Assembly (NCBI GenBank): GCA_015063745.1
Contig: SVTO01000024.1
Span: forward strand, 1 to 39,533
Source of the DNA: Oscillospiraceae bacterium
GTDB taxonomy: Bacteria > Bacillota > Clostridia > Oscillospirales > CAG-272
Direction: 5' to 3'
DNA length: 39,533 nt
In this document: positions 1-8,500 of the stretch, in pieces
Layout: the number at the start of each line of letters is the position of its first letter
Position numbering within the stretch: position 1 is the first letter of the stretch
Position numbers and translations under genes: made by a program
The notes under the pieces: generated by a model
The model's input: only the letters and a program-made list of their open reading frames with translations
Told to the model about the DNA's origin: nothing
Databases searched by the model: none

Positions 1-60
1 CCCAAAGGTCGTTTTTGGGAAATGATATCTTTTGAATTCCACCTTGAAAAATGACACGAA
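1..60. other. Window edge, no gene seen
   Basis: I see no coding region here. A short inverted repeat (CCCAAA at 1-6 with TTTGGG at 14-19) could be the remnant of a terminator belonging to a gene outside the window, but the stem is only six pairs. Confidence 0.3.
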
Positions 61-93
61 AAAACCCAGAAACCGTTGTGGTTTCTGGGTTTT
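57..93 (-). terminator. Rho-independent terminator of the tRNA unit
   Basis: A perfect 14-bp inverted repeat (61-74 with 80-93, loop 75-79) is followed on the minus strand by six T residues (59-64). It lies just downstream of the two leftward tRNA genes and should end their transcript. The flanking A/T runs would let it work from the other side as well. Confidence 0.85.
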
Positions 94-94
94 C

Positions 95-118
95 CGAACC
101 GATATCTTTTTCGGTTCG
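95..118 (-). other. Small hairpin just 3' of the initiator tRNA
   Basis: Eight paired bases (CGAACCGA at 95-102 with TCGGTTCG at 111-118) enclose an 8-nt loop. The hairpin sits between the tRNA 3' end at 125 and the terminator. It may be a stop for 3' exonucleases or part of the trailer processed from the precursor. It lacks a T-run, so it is not itself a clear terminator. Confidence 0.45.
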
Positions 119-124
119 CAATGT

Positions 125-202
<78 letters not shown>

Positions 203-234
203 ATATAGTATTAACAGCACCGACACACAAAGGA

Positions 235-320
235 TGCCGGAAACCGGGCTTGAACCGGTACGTAACTCTCGTTACACGGGATTTTAAGTCCCGGGCGTCT
301 GCCAATTCCGCCATTCCGGC
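235..320 (-). tRNA. tRNA-Leu (TAA anticodon)
   Basis: The minus strand folds as a class II tRNA of 86 nt with acceptor stem GCCGGAA/TTCCGGC, a D-arm with GG, anticodon loop CTTAAAA (anticodon TAA, reading UUA/UUG), the long variable arm expected for Leu (TGTAACGAGAGTTACG), and T-loop TTCAAGC. CCA is not encoded, so it must be added after transcription, unlike the neighbouring initiator tRNA. It is first in the two-gene tRNA transcript. Confidence 0.93.
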
Positions 321-365
321 ATTTTTGGCTCGGACGACAATTTGTCTTGCCCTTGCTGCTATAAT

Positions 366-394
366 AGTATACCATACCTTTGTGAAAATGTCAA
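366..394 (-). promoter_or_regulatory. Sigma-A promoter of the tRNA unit
   Basis: On the minus strand TTGACA (389-394) and TATACT (366-371) are separated by exactly 17 bp. The start point would be near 359, about 40 bp before tRNA-Leu. This is one of the best promoter matches in the window, as expected for stable RNA genes. Confidence 0.85.
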
Positions 395-469
395 TAGCTT
401 TTTTGATTTTCTTCCGGTTTTTATCCCCGAAAATACGACATTTTCCTTTTTATATAACGGAAATCCGCC

Positions 470-1231
470 TTATACCGGCTTGCGGCAGGTGAAATACCAG
501 CGCAGCGATTCCTTTTCCGGCTCTGTGAAGTCAAAGGAATCGGTGAATGCAACTACTTCCAATCCCGCTTCACGAATACATTTTTCCAGCGTCCGTCTGC
601 TGTAACACCGCTCTCTCTGGACACCGTCCGTGCGCTTGTATAAGCCGCTTGGCTGTTCTTCGAATACCGTCAGATAAAAATCACATACATTTCCTTTCGC
701 CGACAGACGGTTCGACCAGCAGCATACCGCGCCGTCCTGCTCCAGCAGATAGTCGTTGTCGGCGTACTGAGTCTTGAACTTATGGGGCGTGTTGACATCA
801 AAACAGAACAATCCGCCCGGATTGAGATACCGTGCCACCGTGGTGAAACAGTCTGCAAGCAGGCCTGTGTCCGTCAGATGATTGATGCCGTCCAGGGCAC
901 ATACTGCACCGTCCACCGTGCCATACAGCTCAAAATCCGTCATATCCGCCTGCAGAAACAGTACGGATTTGCCCGCTTCTCTGGCCCTTTCCGCCGCAAC
1001 GGCAAGCATATCTTCCGATAAATCCAGCGCCGTCATGTCGTATCCCGCATCCGCCAGCGCCAGCGTCATGCTGCCCGTACCGCAGCCGATGTCCAGAAGC
1101 AGAGACGGATCGTGGGGAAGGGCGGAGAAACGGCGGAAATTTTCTGTGATGAAATCTGCCCATGCGGCGTAGTCCACATCCCGGTTCAGCCGGTCATACA
1201 CCGGTGCCAGGGCTTCGTAACCGCCGCTCAT
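470..1231 (-). CDS. Class I SAM-dependent methyltransferase
   Basis: The product has 253 residues. The N-terminal third holds the Rossmann SAM-binding motif LLLDIGCGTGSMT (about residues 45-57), followed by an acidic end of strand 2 (ALDLSEDML) and the ADMTDF segment, as in small-molecule methyltransferases of the Methyltransf_25/11 type. The substrate cannot be read from sequence. The start ATG at 1231 is chosen because it overlaps the stop of the upstream yerC-like gene in an ATGA arrangement, implying translational coupling. A longer open frame upstream would lie entirely inside that gene. No signal peptide or membrane segment is present, so it should be cytoplasmic. Confidence 0.85.
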   Translation of the reverse strand: MSGGYEALAPVYDRLNRDVDYAAWADFITENFRRFSALPHDPSLLLDIGCGTGSMTLALADAGYDMTALDLSEDMLAVAAERAREAGKSVLFLQADMTDFELYGTVDGAVCALDGINHLTDTGLLADCFTTVARYLNPGGLFCFDVNTPHKFKTQYADNDYLLEQDGAVCCWSNRLSAKGNVCDFYLTVFEEQPSGLYKRTDGVQRERCYSRRTLEKCIREAGLEVVAFTDSFDFTEPEKESLRWYFTCRKPV

Positions 1232-1554
1232 GCTTCTTCCTCCTCGTCTTCTTCGGGGAGAATACCGTTTTCTTCCAGCCGTCTGAGGACTGTGCTGTAA
1301 CCGTCCTGACCGTATTTCAGGCAGCGGTTGATCCGGCTGATGGTGGCGGTACTGAGGCCGGTGGCTTCGGTGATTTCCGTGTATACCTTGTTGTCCGCCA
1401 GCATTTTGGCACCCCACATTCTCTTGGACATTTCATCCAGTTCCTTGATGGTGCACAGATCTTCAAAAAAATTGTAGCATTCGTCTACGGTCTGCAGACT
1501 GAGGATGGCTTCAAATAAGTAATTCTTCTTGGCATCTTTTTCAGGACGTCCCAT
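1228..1554 (-). CDS. yerC: YerC/YecD-family TrpR-like DNA-binding protein
   Basis: A 108-residue protein with the conserved YerC pattern: an N-terminal helix region (LFEAILSLQTVDECYNFFEDL), then LCTIKELDEMSKRM, then the helix-turn-helix TEATGLSTATISRINRCL (about residues 61-78), which resembles the TrpR DNA-binding fold. The C-terminus ends in a run of acidic residues. The family is widespread in Bacillota. Its targets are mostly unknown, and nothing here suggests tryptophan control. It has a good Shine-Dalgarno site (GAGGAG) before ATG 1554 and its own promoter. It is coupled to the methyltransferase by a 4-bp overlap. Confidence 0.88.
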   Translation of the reverse strand: MGRPEKDAKKNYLFEAILSLQTVDECYNFFEDLCTIKELDEMSKRMWGAKMLADNKVYTEITEATGLSTATISRINRCLKYGQDGYSTVLRRLEENGILPEEDEEEEA

Positions 1555-1588
1555 ACTGTCTCCTCGTTTTCAGAAATACTCTCTCTAT

Positions 1589-1617
1589 ATTATACACGGA
1601 TTCTTTCACAAAGTAAA
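1589..1617 (-). promoter_or_regulatory. Promoter of yerC-methyltransferase
   Basis: Minus strand TTTACT (1612-1617), 17 bp, TATAAT (1589-1594), placed about 35 bp upstream of the yerC start. The -10 is perfect and the -35 is moderate. Confidence 0.65.
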
Positions 1618-1653
1618 GTGGTAAATTGTAAAAATGTGAAATATCTTTTCCGA

Positions 1654-1682
1654 TTGACAAACCGTTTGCGGTATGCTATACT
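1654..1682 (+). promoter_or_regulatory. Promoter of the alpha/beta hydrolase gene
   Basis: TTGACA (1654-1659), 17 bp, TATACT (1677-1682). It is nearly consensus and lies 31 bp before the GTG start at 1714. Its position inside the apparent 5' extension of the reading frame shows that the gene must start downstream of it. Confidence 0.82.
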
Positions 1683-1713
1683 TAGAATATCAAATCAGAC
1701 AGAGAGGAATACC

Positions 1714-2715
1714 GTGGATCCGTTTGTATTGAATCTGAACAAATTGAGAGCGATAAAACCGGCATTGACTTTTTCTGCGGAGAAGGATTACGAGGAACAG
1801 AAAACCGCCATTGCCGCCAAATTCAAAGAGCTTGTGAAAATGCCGGAACCGCTGAAGGAATGTGTACCGATAATCGAATATACCACATCTGAAGATCCCC
1901 GCTTTGACGAGATTCGCTTTGCTATCGAGAGCGAACCGGGATTTTTCGTGCCCGCACATCTGCTGTATCCTAAGCATACAACCGGTCGGATTCCCCTTGT
2001 TATCTGCCTGCAGGGGCACAGTACCGGTATGCACGTATCTCTGGCACGGGAAAGATATCCCTCAGCAGAACCGATTGCAGTATCCGGAGACCGGGATTTC
2101 TGCATTCAGGCCGTAGCGCGTGGGTATGCTGCATTGACCATGGAACAGAGAGGGTTCGGGGAACTGAACTTCACGGGAAACAAAAACGCCTGTCACGAAC
2201 TTAGCTGGCAGGCCATTCTGATGGGGAAAACACTGCTGGGAGACCGGCTGTGCGATATTTCCAATATGATTTCAGCGGTGATCGGCGCGTTTGATTTTAT
2301 TGATCCGGCACGTATTGGCTGTATGGGCAATTCCGGCGGCGGGACATCCTCCTATTACGGCGCCTGCCTGGATGAAAGGATCAAGGTTTCCATGCCGGCC
2401 TCCTCATTCTGCGGAATGGTGGATGCCTGGGGGGCGATACATCACTGCAGCTGTTCCTATATTCCCGATTTTGTGAACTGGTTCGATATGGCGGATCTGG
2501 CGGTGATGATCGCACCGCGGTATCTGATTGCAGTCAACGGACGATTGGATCATCTGCAGCCCTATGAAACTGCCGAGCGGGAATTCAAGCGGGTAAAAGC
2601 CATATTCGAAAAAGCCGGAGCAGGTGAGAACTGCACATTGGTCACAGGTCCGGGGGGACACAGATTTTACGCTGATCTGTCGTGGGATATATTTGATCAA
2701 TACATCAATGCCTGA
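1714..2715 (+). CDS. Alpha/beta hydrolase (dienelactone hydrolase / acetylxylan esterase-like)
   Basis: This 333-residue protein shows the alpha/beta-hydrolase order: the oxyanion strand IPLVICLQGHSTG (residues 93-105), the nucleophile elbow GNSGGG (Ser207), an acid in NGRLDHLQP (Asp279) and the final His in GPGGHRFYA (His316). The N-terminal ~80 residues form the cap/lead-in typical of large DLH-like esterases. No signal peptide is seen, so it probably acts on imported or intracellular esters. The GTG start at 1714 is favoured by GAGAGGAAT just upstream and by the promoter at 1654-1682, which excludes the longer frame. It stands alone and converges on another hydrolase. Substrate unknown. 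Confidence 0.82.
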   Translation: MDPFVLNLNKLRAIKPALTFSAEKDYEEQKTAIAAKFKELVKMPEPLKECVPIIEYTTSEDPRFDEIRFAIESEPGFFVPAHLLYPKHTTGRIPLVICLQGHSTGMHVSLARERYPSAEPIAVSGDRDFCIQAVARGYAALTMEQRGFGELNFTGNKNACHELSWQAILMGKTLLGDRLCDISNMISAVIGAFDFIDPARIGCMGNSGGGTSSYYGACLDERIKVSMPASSFCGMVDAWGAIHHCSCSYIPDFVNWFDMADLAVMIAPRYLIAVNGRLDHLQPYETAEREFKRVKAIFEKAGAGENCTLVTGPGGHRFYADLSWDIFDQYINA

Positions 2716-2719
2716 GCAG

Positions 2720-2772
2720 AATAAAAGAAAGGCACATCTTTCGAAAAACGGAAGATATGCCTTTCTTTTATT
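2720..2772. terminator. Bidirectional terminator between two convergent hydrolase genes
   Basis: A long inverted repeat has AATAAAAGAAAGGCA (2720-2734) paired with TGCCTTTCTTTTATT (2758-2772). The inner bases CATCTTTCG and CGGAAGATA also pair with few mismatches. A/T-rich ends on both sides allow termination of transcripts from both directions. Confidence 0.85.
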
Positions 2773-2788
2773 GCACATAGAGAAACGG

Positions 2789-3586
2789 TTATTTAGGAAT
2801 ACGGCGCTTGGAATGAATCCAGCGCATACCGTCTTCAGTCAGTTCCGGTGTGTTGGGTACGCAGGCAAAGAAATTGTGTGTGGCATCGGGTAATTCCACA
2901 TATACGAAGTCTCCTCCGTTTTTTTGTAGAGCAGAAGCCATATCACGGGAATGTCGTACGGGAATGGTAGGATCCATAGCGCCGTGAATAATATAGAAGG
3001 GAACACGGGCAGCAATATCGGCAGTTTCGGGGTCGCTGACACCGCAGCCAACAAAAGCTGCTGCATAGGTGTCGGGGTACCGGTAAACCAGTTCATACGC
3101 CCCGGATGCGCCCAGAGAAAAGCCGCTCAGATACCGCCTGTCTTTGTCTACAGCGTACCTTTCGCTCAGATATTCAGTCAATTCATACACAGCGTGCGTA
3201 ATGCGGTTTTCTTCGGTTTCTTTCATAGGTAAATAGGGTTTGGTGTTTTCCGGCCAATTTTTTGCTTGAAATTCACTCCAGAAATATCCAACGGGGCACT
3301 GGGGGATCGCAAATATATATGGTTCAAAATAGGCATGCGCAAAGAGCATTTGCGTTTGTTCCGTATCGTGATACAACTGGAATGCATTGTCATTACCGCG
3401 GATTCCGCCGCCGTGCATATGAATCTGTAAAGGATAGGCCGCAGTGGGAACGTAACAGGGTGGAATATATAAACGGTACGGCAGAACGGTTCCGTCCTGG
3501 GCAGTAAAAGTATGAGGTGTCAGTGCTTCCAAAAAATAAGCTCTTGCTTCATCGATTTCTTCCGGGAGTTTGAATAATTGAATCAT
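2789..3586 (-). CDS. Esterase-like alpha/beta hydrolase (feruloyl esterase / PHB depolymerase-like)
   Basis: A 265-residue single-domain hydrolase. It has the oxyanion segment LQIHMHGGGIRGND (53-66), nucleophile motif GFSLGASG (Ser157), acid in IIHGAMDPTIPV (Asp205) and His in DATHNFF (His237). The architecture resembles the small esterases often called phospholipase/carboxylesterase or LpqC-like. It lacks a signal peptide, so it is likely cytoplasmic. The Shine-Dalgarno site is weak (AGGTAA). It has its own promoter and is a separate transcription unit. The substrate cannot be told from sequence; hemicellulose ester cleavage is one possibility. Confidence 0.78.
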   Translation of the reverse strand: MIQLFKLPEEIDEARAYFLEALTPHTFTAQDGTVLPYRLYIPPCYVPTAAYPLQIHMHGGGIRGNDNAFQLYHDTEQTQMLFAHAYFEPYIFAIPQCPVGYFWSEFQAKNWPENTKPYLPMKETEENRITHAVYELTEYLSERYAVDKDRRYLSGFSLGASGAYELVYRYPDTYAAAFVGCGVSDPETADIAARVPFYIIHGAMDPTIPVRHSRDMASALQKNGGDFVYVELPDATHNFFACVPNTPELTEDGMRWIHSKRRIPK

Positions 3587-3631
3587 AGTATTACCTGTAC
3601 AGAGTGAAGTTATGTATGACCTGTTGTATCC

Positions 3632-3660
3632 ATTATAACACAGAATTATTTATTTTTCAA
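3632..3660 (-). promoter_or_regulatory. Promoter of the esterase gene
   Basis: Minus strand TTGAAA (3655-3660), 17 bp, TATAAT (3632-3637), about 46 bp upstream of the ATG at 3586. Confidence 0.72.
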
Positions 3661-3689
3661 GTAAGAGAAGGGTACTAAAAGTGAATGAG

Positions 3690-3719
3690 AAAAAGGATGG
3701 TAAATTCACCATCCTTTTT
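3690..3719 (-). terminator. Terminator of the SulP gene
   Basis: A perfect 12-bp stem (3690-3701 with 3708-3719, loop AAATTC) whose minus-strand exit is a run of five T residues. It lies 11 bp beyond the SulP stop codon. Confidence 0.85.
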
Positions 3720-3730
3720 GTATGAATATC

Positions 3731-5260
3731 TTATTTTTTCACCAGTTCGGTAATGCCTGCCCGTTCGGCCTGTGCGGCGATCTTGCCGGCCAGACCTTCA
3801 AGACGTACGGTTTTGCCGCTTTCCTTCAGGGAAGCAATGGTGGTATGCAGTTCGCCGGAAACGGAATCCTCGAATACGGCAAGACCTGCGAAATCCAGAA
3901 CCACTTCCTCCGCATCCGCCGTGTTTTCCGTAATGGATTCCAGAAGCTTTTCCTGAGAACCGAAGAACAGAATACCGGACAGACGGAAGATCACGGTTTT
4001 ATCCGCTTTTTCCACCGCAATGTTCAGATTGCTTTGTACTACGTAAAGGATCATGGAGACCACAACACCGGCAATGATGGCAATGGTCAGATCGGAGAAG
4101 AGGGTAACGATCATGGTTACCAGATACTGAATGATGGGGAACTTCAGCTTGTTGCGGAAGATGTACTTGATGAAATGCCATTCATTCATGCGCCATGCGG
4201 TTACCATCAGCACGCCTGCCAGAGCGGACAGAGGAATCCGGGACATGAAGGGGGAGAGAAGGAACATGGAAGCCAGCAGGATCAGGGAGTGCACGATACC
4301 GGTAATGCGGGTGCGCTGGCCGGACTTGATGGCAACACTGGTACGGGCGATGGCTGCCGTTGCAGGGATACCGCCGAAGAAGGGCAGGAGAATATTGCCC
4401 ACGCCCTGTGCGATCAGTTCCTGATTGGCATCCAGCTTTTCGTCCTTCATCTTACCGGCGGAAGCACCGCAGAGCAGACTTTCGATCATGCCCAGCGCGG
4501 CAATGCTGATGGCGGGAGAGATGAGCGCGCCCATATCCTTGAAGGGAATATTGGTCAGGCGGAGACGGTCGGGGGAGAGGATGGTGCGGGGAATTTCACC
4601 GACCACAGCCACACCCTCTGGGGAGAGTACCATGTTGAGAATCAGACATACGATAATGGCGATCAGGGAACCGGGCACCTTGGCGTTCCACTTCTTGGGC
4701 CAGAGAACCATGATGGCAATGGCCAGAACACCGAACAGGACGGTGAACAGGTGGGGCTTGAAGCCGAGGGAGGTGTAGCTGATCAGCTTTTCGGCAACAC
4801 CGGTACCTTCGGAAACGGTGCCGAAGAAGTTGTCGATCTGGCCGAGGGCGATGACCAGTGCAATACCGGAGGTAAAGCCTGTTATAACGGGGGAGGGAAT
4901 ATATGCCACCAGACGGCCGAGACGGAATACCGCAGCAAGAATCAGCAGAATACCGGAGATAAGGCCTGCGGTGAGCATACCGTTCATACCGTAAGCGGCG
5001 GCCAGGGACACGAGGATCGCAGCCATAGCACCGGTAGGACCGGAGATCTGGTAGGACGCACCGGAGAGCAGTCCGATGACGATACCGGCCAGAATGGCGG
5101 TGATCATACCGGAAGCGGCAGTAGCACCGGAGCTTACACCAAAGGCAAGGGCAAGGGGCAGCGCAACTGCGGATACGGTAATACCGGCCATCACATCCCC
5201 TGCGAAAGCGGAGGCGGAATAACCGGAAAATTCTTTTTTCAGACGTTTGAAGTACTGCAT
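3731..5260 (-). CDS. SulP-family inorganic anion transporter with STAS domain
   Basis: The 509-residue product belongs to the SLC26/SulP family. The N-terminal signature (AGDVMAGITVSAVALPLALAFG, SGPTGAMAAILVSL) starts a hydrophobic region with roughly 10-14 membrane segments up to about residue 410. A cytoplasmic STAS domain follows (about 420-509: DKTVIFRLSGILFFG and VVLDFAGLAVFEDS), as expected for the family. SulP proteins carry sulfate, bicarbonate or dicarboxylates; the substrate cannot be assigned. The gene stands alone with no cysteine or sulfate-assimilation genes nearby. The Shine-Dalgarno site is weak (AAAAGAG), and an inverted repeat overlaps its likely transcription start. Confidence 0.92.
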   Translation of the reverse strand: MQYFKRLKKEFSGYSASAFAGDVMAGITVSAVALPLALAFGVSSGATAASGMITAILAGIVIGLLSGASYQISGPTGAMAAILVSLAAAYGMNGMLTAGLISGILLILAAVFRLGRLVAYIPSPVITGFTSGIALVIALGQIDNFFGTVSEGTGVAEKLISYTSLGFKPHLFTVLFGVLAIAIMVLWPKKWNAKVPGSLIAIIVCLILNMVLSPEGVAVVGEIPRTILSPDRLRLTNIPFKDMGALISPAISIAALGMIESLLCGASAGKMKDEKLDANQELIAQGVGNILLPFFGGIPATAAIARTSVAIKSGQRTRITGIVHSLILLASMFLLSPFMSRIPLSALAGVLMVTAWRMNEWHFIKYIFRNKLKFPIIQYLVTMIVTLFSDLTIAIIAGVVVSMILYVVQSNLNIAVEKADKTVIFRLSGILFFGSQEKLLESITENTADAEEVVLDFAGLAVFEDSVSGELHTTIASLKESGKTVRLEGLAGKIAAQAERAGITELVKK

Positions 5261-5289
5261 AACAAACTCTTTTCTATAAAGATTTGTGC

Positions 5290-5319
5290 GATAAAAATGT
5301 CGTACCCTGACATTTTATC
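5290..5319 (-). promoter_or_regulatory. Inverted repeat at the SulP transcription start
   Basis: GATAAAAATGTC (5290-5301) pairs with GACATTTTATC (5309-5319) with one bulged A. The right arm overlaps the proposed -10 and the left arm lies at about +15. It could be an operator or an RNA leader hairpin. No known regulator consensus is recognised. Confidence 0.4.
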
Positions 5320-5340
5320 ACTTTCCGTGTATTTTTTCAA
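5312..5340 (-). promoter_or_regulatory. Promoter of the SulP gene
   Basis: Minus strand TTGAAA (5335-5340), 17 bp, TAAAAT (5312-5317), about 50 bp upstream of the ATG. Moderate match. Confidence 0.6.
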
Positions 5341-5469
5341 GATGGAATTGGAATAAAAGAAAGTACGGAATTCTGCGTCCTTTTGGGCATATTTTCACGG
5401 AAATGGAAATAGCGGTCCTTTTGTGTGTTTTTTGGCCTGATTTTGCGGAAAAAGCGGCAATCGGATGAC
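5341..5469. other. AT-rich spacer between SulP and SLH gene
   Basis: No gene, clear promoter or repeat seen. The sequence contains several short T-runs downstream of the SLH gene terminator. Confidence 0.4.
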
Positions 5470-5510
5470 AAAAAGACTGCCGCACCGAGGAAAATCCCCA
5501 ATGCGGCAGT
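5470..5510 (-). terminator. Terminator of the SLH protein gene
   Basis: ACTGCCGCA (5476-5484) pairs with TGCGGCAGT (5502-5510), followed on the minus strand by C and five T residues. It lies 20 bp past the SLH stop. The same stem arms recur in the terminator at 32120-32164. Confidence 0.82.
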
Positions 5511-5530
5511 GTGTTTGTTATGATGTCGGA

Positions 5531-8500
5531 TCAGCCTACCGGGAAGGTAACTCTTGTGTAGACTGTATCGCCGGAGGTCAGCTGTACATAGTAGGTGAAG
5601 TTGTCAACCAAGTTGCCCAGACCTGCGTTGATCAGATCCTGAATGCTGTAGTTGAAGGTTTCGCTGTAGGTTTCGTTGGCTACTACTTCAACAACCTTCT
5701 GGGTAGGACCGCTGGTGGAGGCGGAGATCTTTACAGTACCGCTTACCTTGGGTGTGAAGGTGAATACAGGATAGCTGTTCTGGTCGAAGGAGATGGTGCA
5801 GCTGATGAAGCCGGAACCGCCGGTATTGGCACCGCCGGTGATGTCCTCACCTTCGTTCTTCTTGAAGGTATTGACAACCAGAGGCTTGTAGTTGCCCAGC
5901 TTCAGAGCCATGTAGTTGTAGTTCGGGTCGATCGGCACGTCCACATATTTATCTGCGGTAACAGACATGGAAGAAGCACCGTGAATGAAGGCATTGTTCG
6001 GGAGAGAACTGGTGAGCTGGCCGGCATAGTAGAGTGTACCGGTGTCATAAATGAGAACCTTGATGGTGTTTTCTTCCACAGAGATTACTTCGAGACCGTA
6101 AGTGAATACATTCGCATCATCGGACTTGGTCAGTTCAACGGCTACGGGAATATGTTCCACACCATCGCCATTTATGAAGCACAGAACCAGAACATTGAAC
6201 TTGTCCAGATCAATAGCGCTGTAGTCGATGGACTTAGCAATGGAGCCGACGGAAATCTTACCCTTGAAAGTACCGTTGGTGTTGTCATACATCTTCTTGA
6301 AATCCTGGGTGTAGTCGATGTTGGCATAGGTCTTTCTTGCGAAGTAATAATATACATTACCTGCTTCGGAAGTCTTGAAGTATACCAGATTAGCAGAAGG
6401 ATCTGCGTAAGGCTCAATGCTGAAACCTGTGTCGGTGCTTGCCTGGATATCCAGTACAACGGGCAGGTATTCGGTACCGTTGCTGCCCTGGAGACGGATT
6501 ACCAGATAAGGATAGGTGGATGCATAAGTGGAAGGATAAGTGAAGGAGCCCATGGAAGCGGCATTGGCGGTTGTGCTGCCGCGGCGGGAGGTTGCATTGG
6601 TGTATGCGGTGGTGAATGCCGCTGCGGTTGCGGGAGCCTTGCCATCCTTGGACATGTACCAGTAAACGGTACCGTTTGTGGTGGTCTTGAAGGAAACTTC
6701 AGATGCACCGGAAATGTAGGGTTCAATCTGGAAGCCGGAACTCTTTTCCATGTGGAGTACATAGGGCTTGGTGTAGTTGCCGTAGTTGTCCTTGATGGAG
6801 AAGATGATGTAAGGATTGCTTGCCAGGAGGTTGGAATCGTAGTCTAGGGAGGTTGCGTGGTTCTTGGTAACTCTGACCTGACCGCGGCCCGTGCCCTCGC
6901 GCCATGCATCGTTGTAGCCGGCTGCGGAAGGTGCGGTACCGGAGATGGAGTAGTAGTAGTACAGAGTACCGTCAATGTTGGTGGTGAAGGTGATGGTGCC
7001 GAGGGTGGACAGCTTGGGTTCTTCCTTGAAGCCGCTGTCACCTGCAGCAACGATCACGGGTGCGAAGTAAGTACCGCTGCCGTTCTGGAGAACCACTGCA
7101 ACATAGGGGTGATTTTCCAGATAACGGGAGTTCAAAGTGATCTTGCCGTCACGGTTGGCGGAGGCGGATACGCTGCCCTTCAGTTCCTTGTCAGCATCCT
7201 TGTAATTGCCGAGGAACTTAGCGGTGGAGATTTCATCCATGCTGTCGGTGTAGTAGTAATATACAGTACCGGAATATTCGGGAGTGAAGGATACGGTGGT
7301 ATCATCGATCAGAACGGGATCTTCGATGAAGCCGGTACCGGAGGTAACTTCGTTCTTCAGCATGATGGGAGCATAGTTTCTGTCACCGGAGGACAGCTGA
7401 ATAGCGATGTACTTGTAATCTTCAACCTGATAGGACAGGCCGGTGGATTCGGAATAGATCTTGTTTGCGGTAACGGAGAAGTAACCTCTGTATTTTGCAC
7501 TCAGATAATCGGAGTCAAATTCCTTGGAGGAGGGTGTTTCGGTAGCGTTGGTGTAGAAGTAGCTGATCTGTCCGTTTACGGTGGGGGAGATGTTCAGGTA
7601 GTAATGGCCTTCTTCTTCGGAGAGATAGGGAGCGAATACGAAAGCAGCCAGATAATCGGAAGAGCCTTCGTAAACATTGCCGTCAAAGGTAGCAACCTGA
7701 CCGACAGCGATATCGTAAGTGTCGGGCATGATGGAGCATACCAGGCCGGCAGCCGTTACGTTTGCGGCATGAATCACACCGGTACCGGTAACGGACACAT
7801 TCTTTGCATTGACATTCAGTTCGTCAACGGTGGAACCGCTGGCGATGGTAACCTTGGCGTTGGAGTTCACAGTCAGACTGTTCACGGTAGCGTTGCCGGA
7901 TACGGTGATGAGAATACCGGGGGTGGAGGATTCCACAACCAGATTCTTCACTTTGTTGCCGTCAATGATAACATTGCTTGCGCCGCGGATGTACAGGGTA
8001 TCGGATACGTAGGTGTCGGAGAATACAACGGAATCGCCGGAAACACCTTCGGTAACGATTACACGTCCATTGAGGGTCATACCGGAGAGGATCACGCCGC
8101 CCTTGGTGATAACGGCATTGGTGTCAGCAGCACCGCTGTCCTTTTTGCTTACGCTGGTGTTGTAGATCGCACCGGCAGCACGGTACAGAATGGTCAGGGC
8201 TTCCGCACGGGTCAGGGTGTTCTTGGGCTTGAAGTAGGTTCTGCCGTTTTCGGCATATCCTTCAATCAGGCCGGCCTTTACGGCTGCCAGAACGGGATCC
8301 TTGTAATAGTCGTTGATGGTAGAGTAGTCGGCAAGACTGTTTGCGGGAGCCTTTTCGGCATCGGTGAGATCGAGATAGCGAACCAGCAGAGTGATCGCTT
8401 CTTCGCGGGTCAGCTCGCCGTTGGGCGTTGCATAAGAGCCGTAGTTCAGGATGTAGCCCTGTGCAATCGCCTTTGCGAAGTAGGGATGGAACCAGTCGGA

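Noticed and set aside
1618..1713. N-terminal extension of the alpha/beta hydrolase
   Set aside because: The extension spans a near-consensus promoter, and the GTG at 1714 has the ribosome site.
3601..5340. Sulfur-responsive riboswitch (SAM-type or T-box) before SulP
   Set aside because: The leader is only about 45-50 nt with one simple inverted repeat; no conserved riboswitch core was recognised.
3722..5356. A 544-codon plus-strand open frame opposite the SulP gene
   Set aside because: It mirrors the transporter codon pattern, is rich in Gly/His/Gln without domain features, lacks a ribosome site and overlaps an unmistakable SulP gene.
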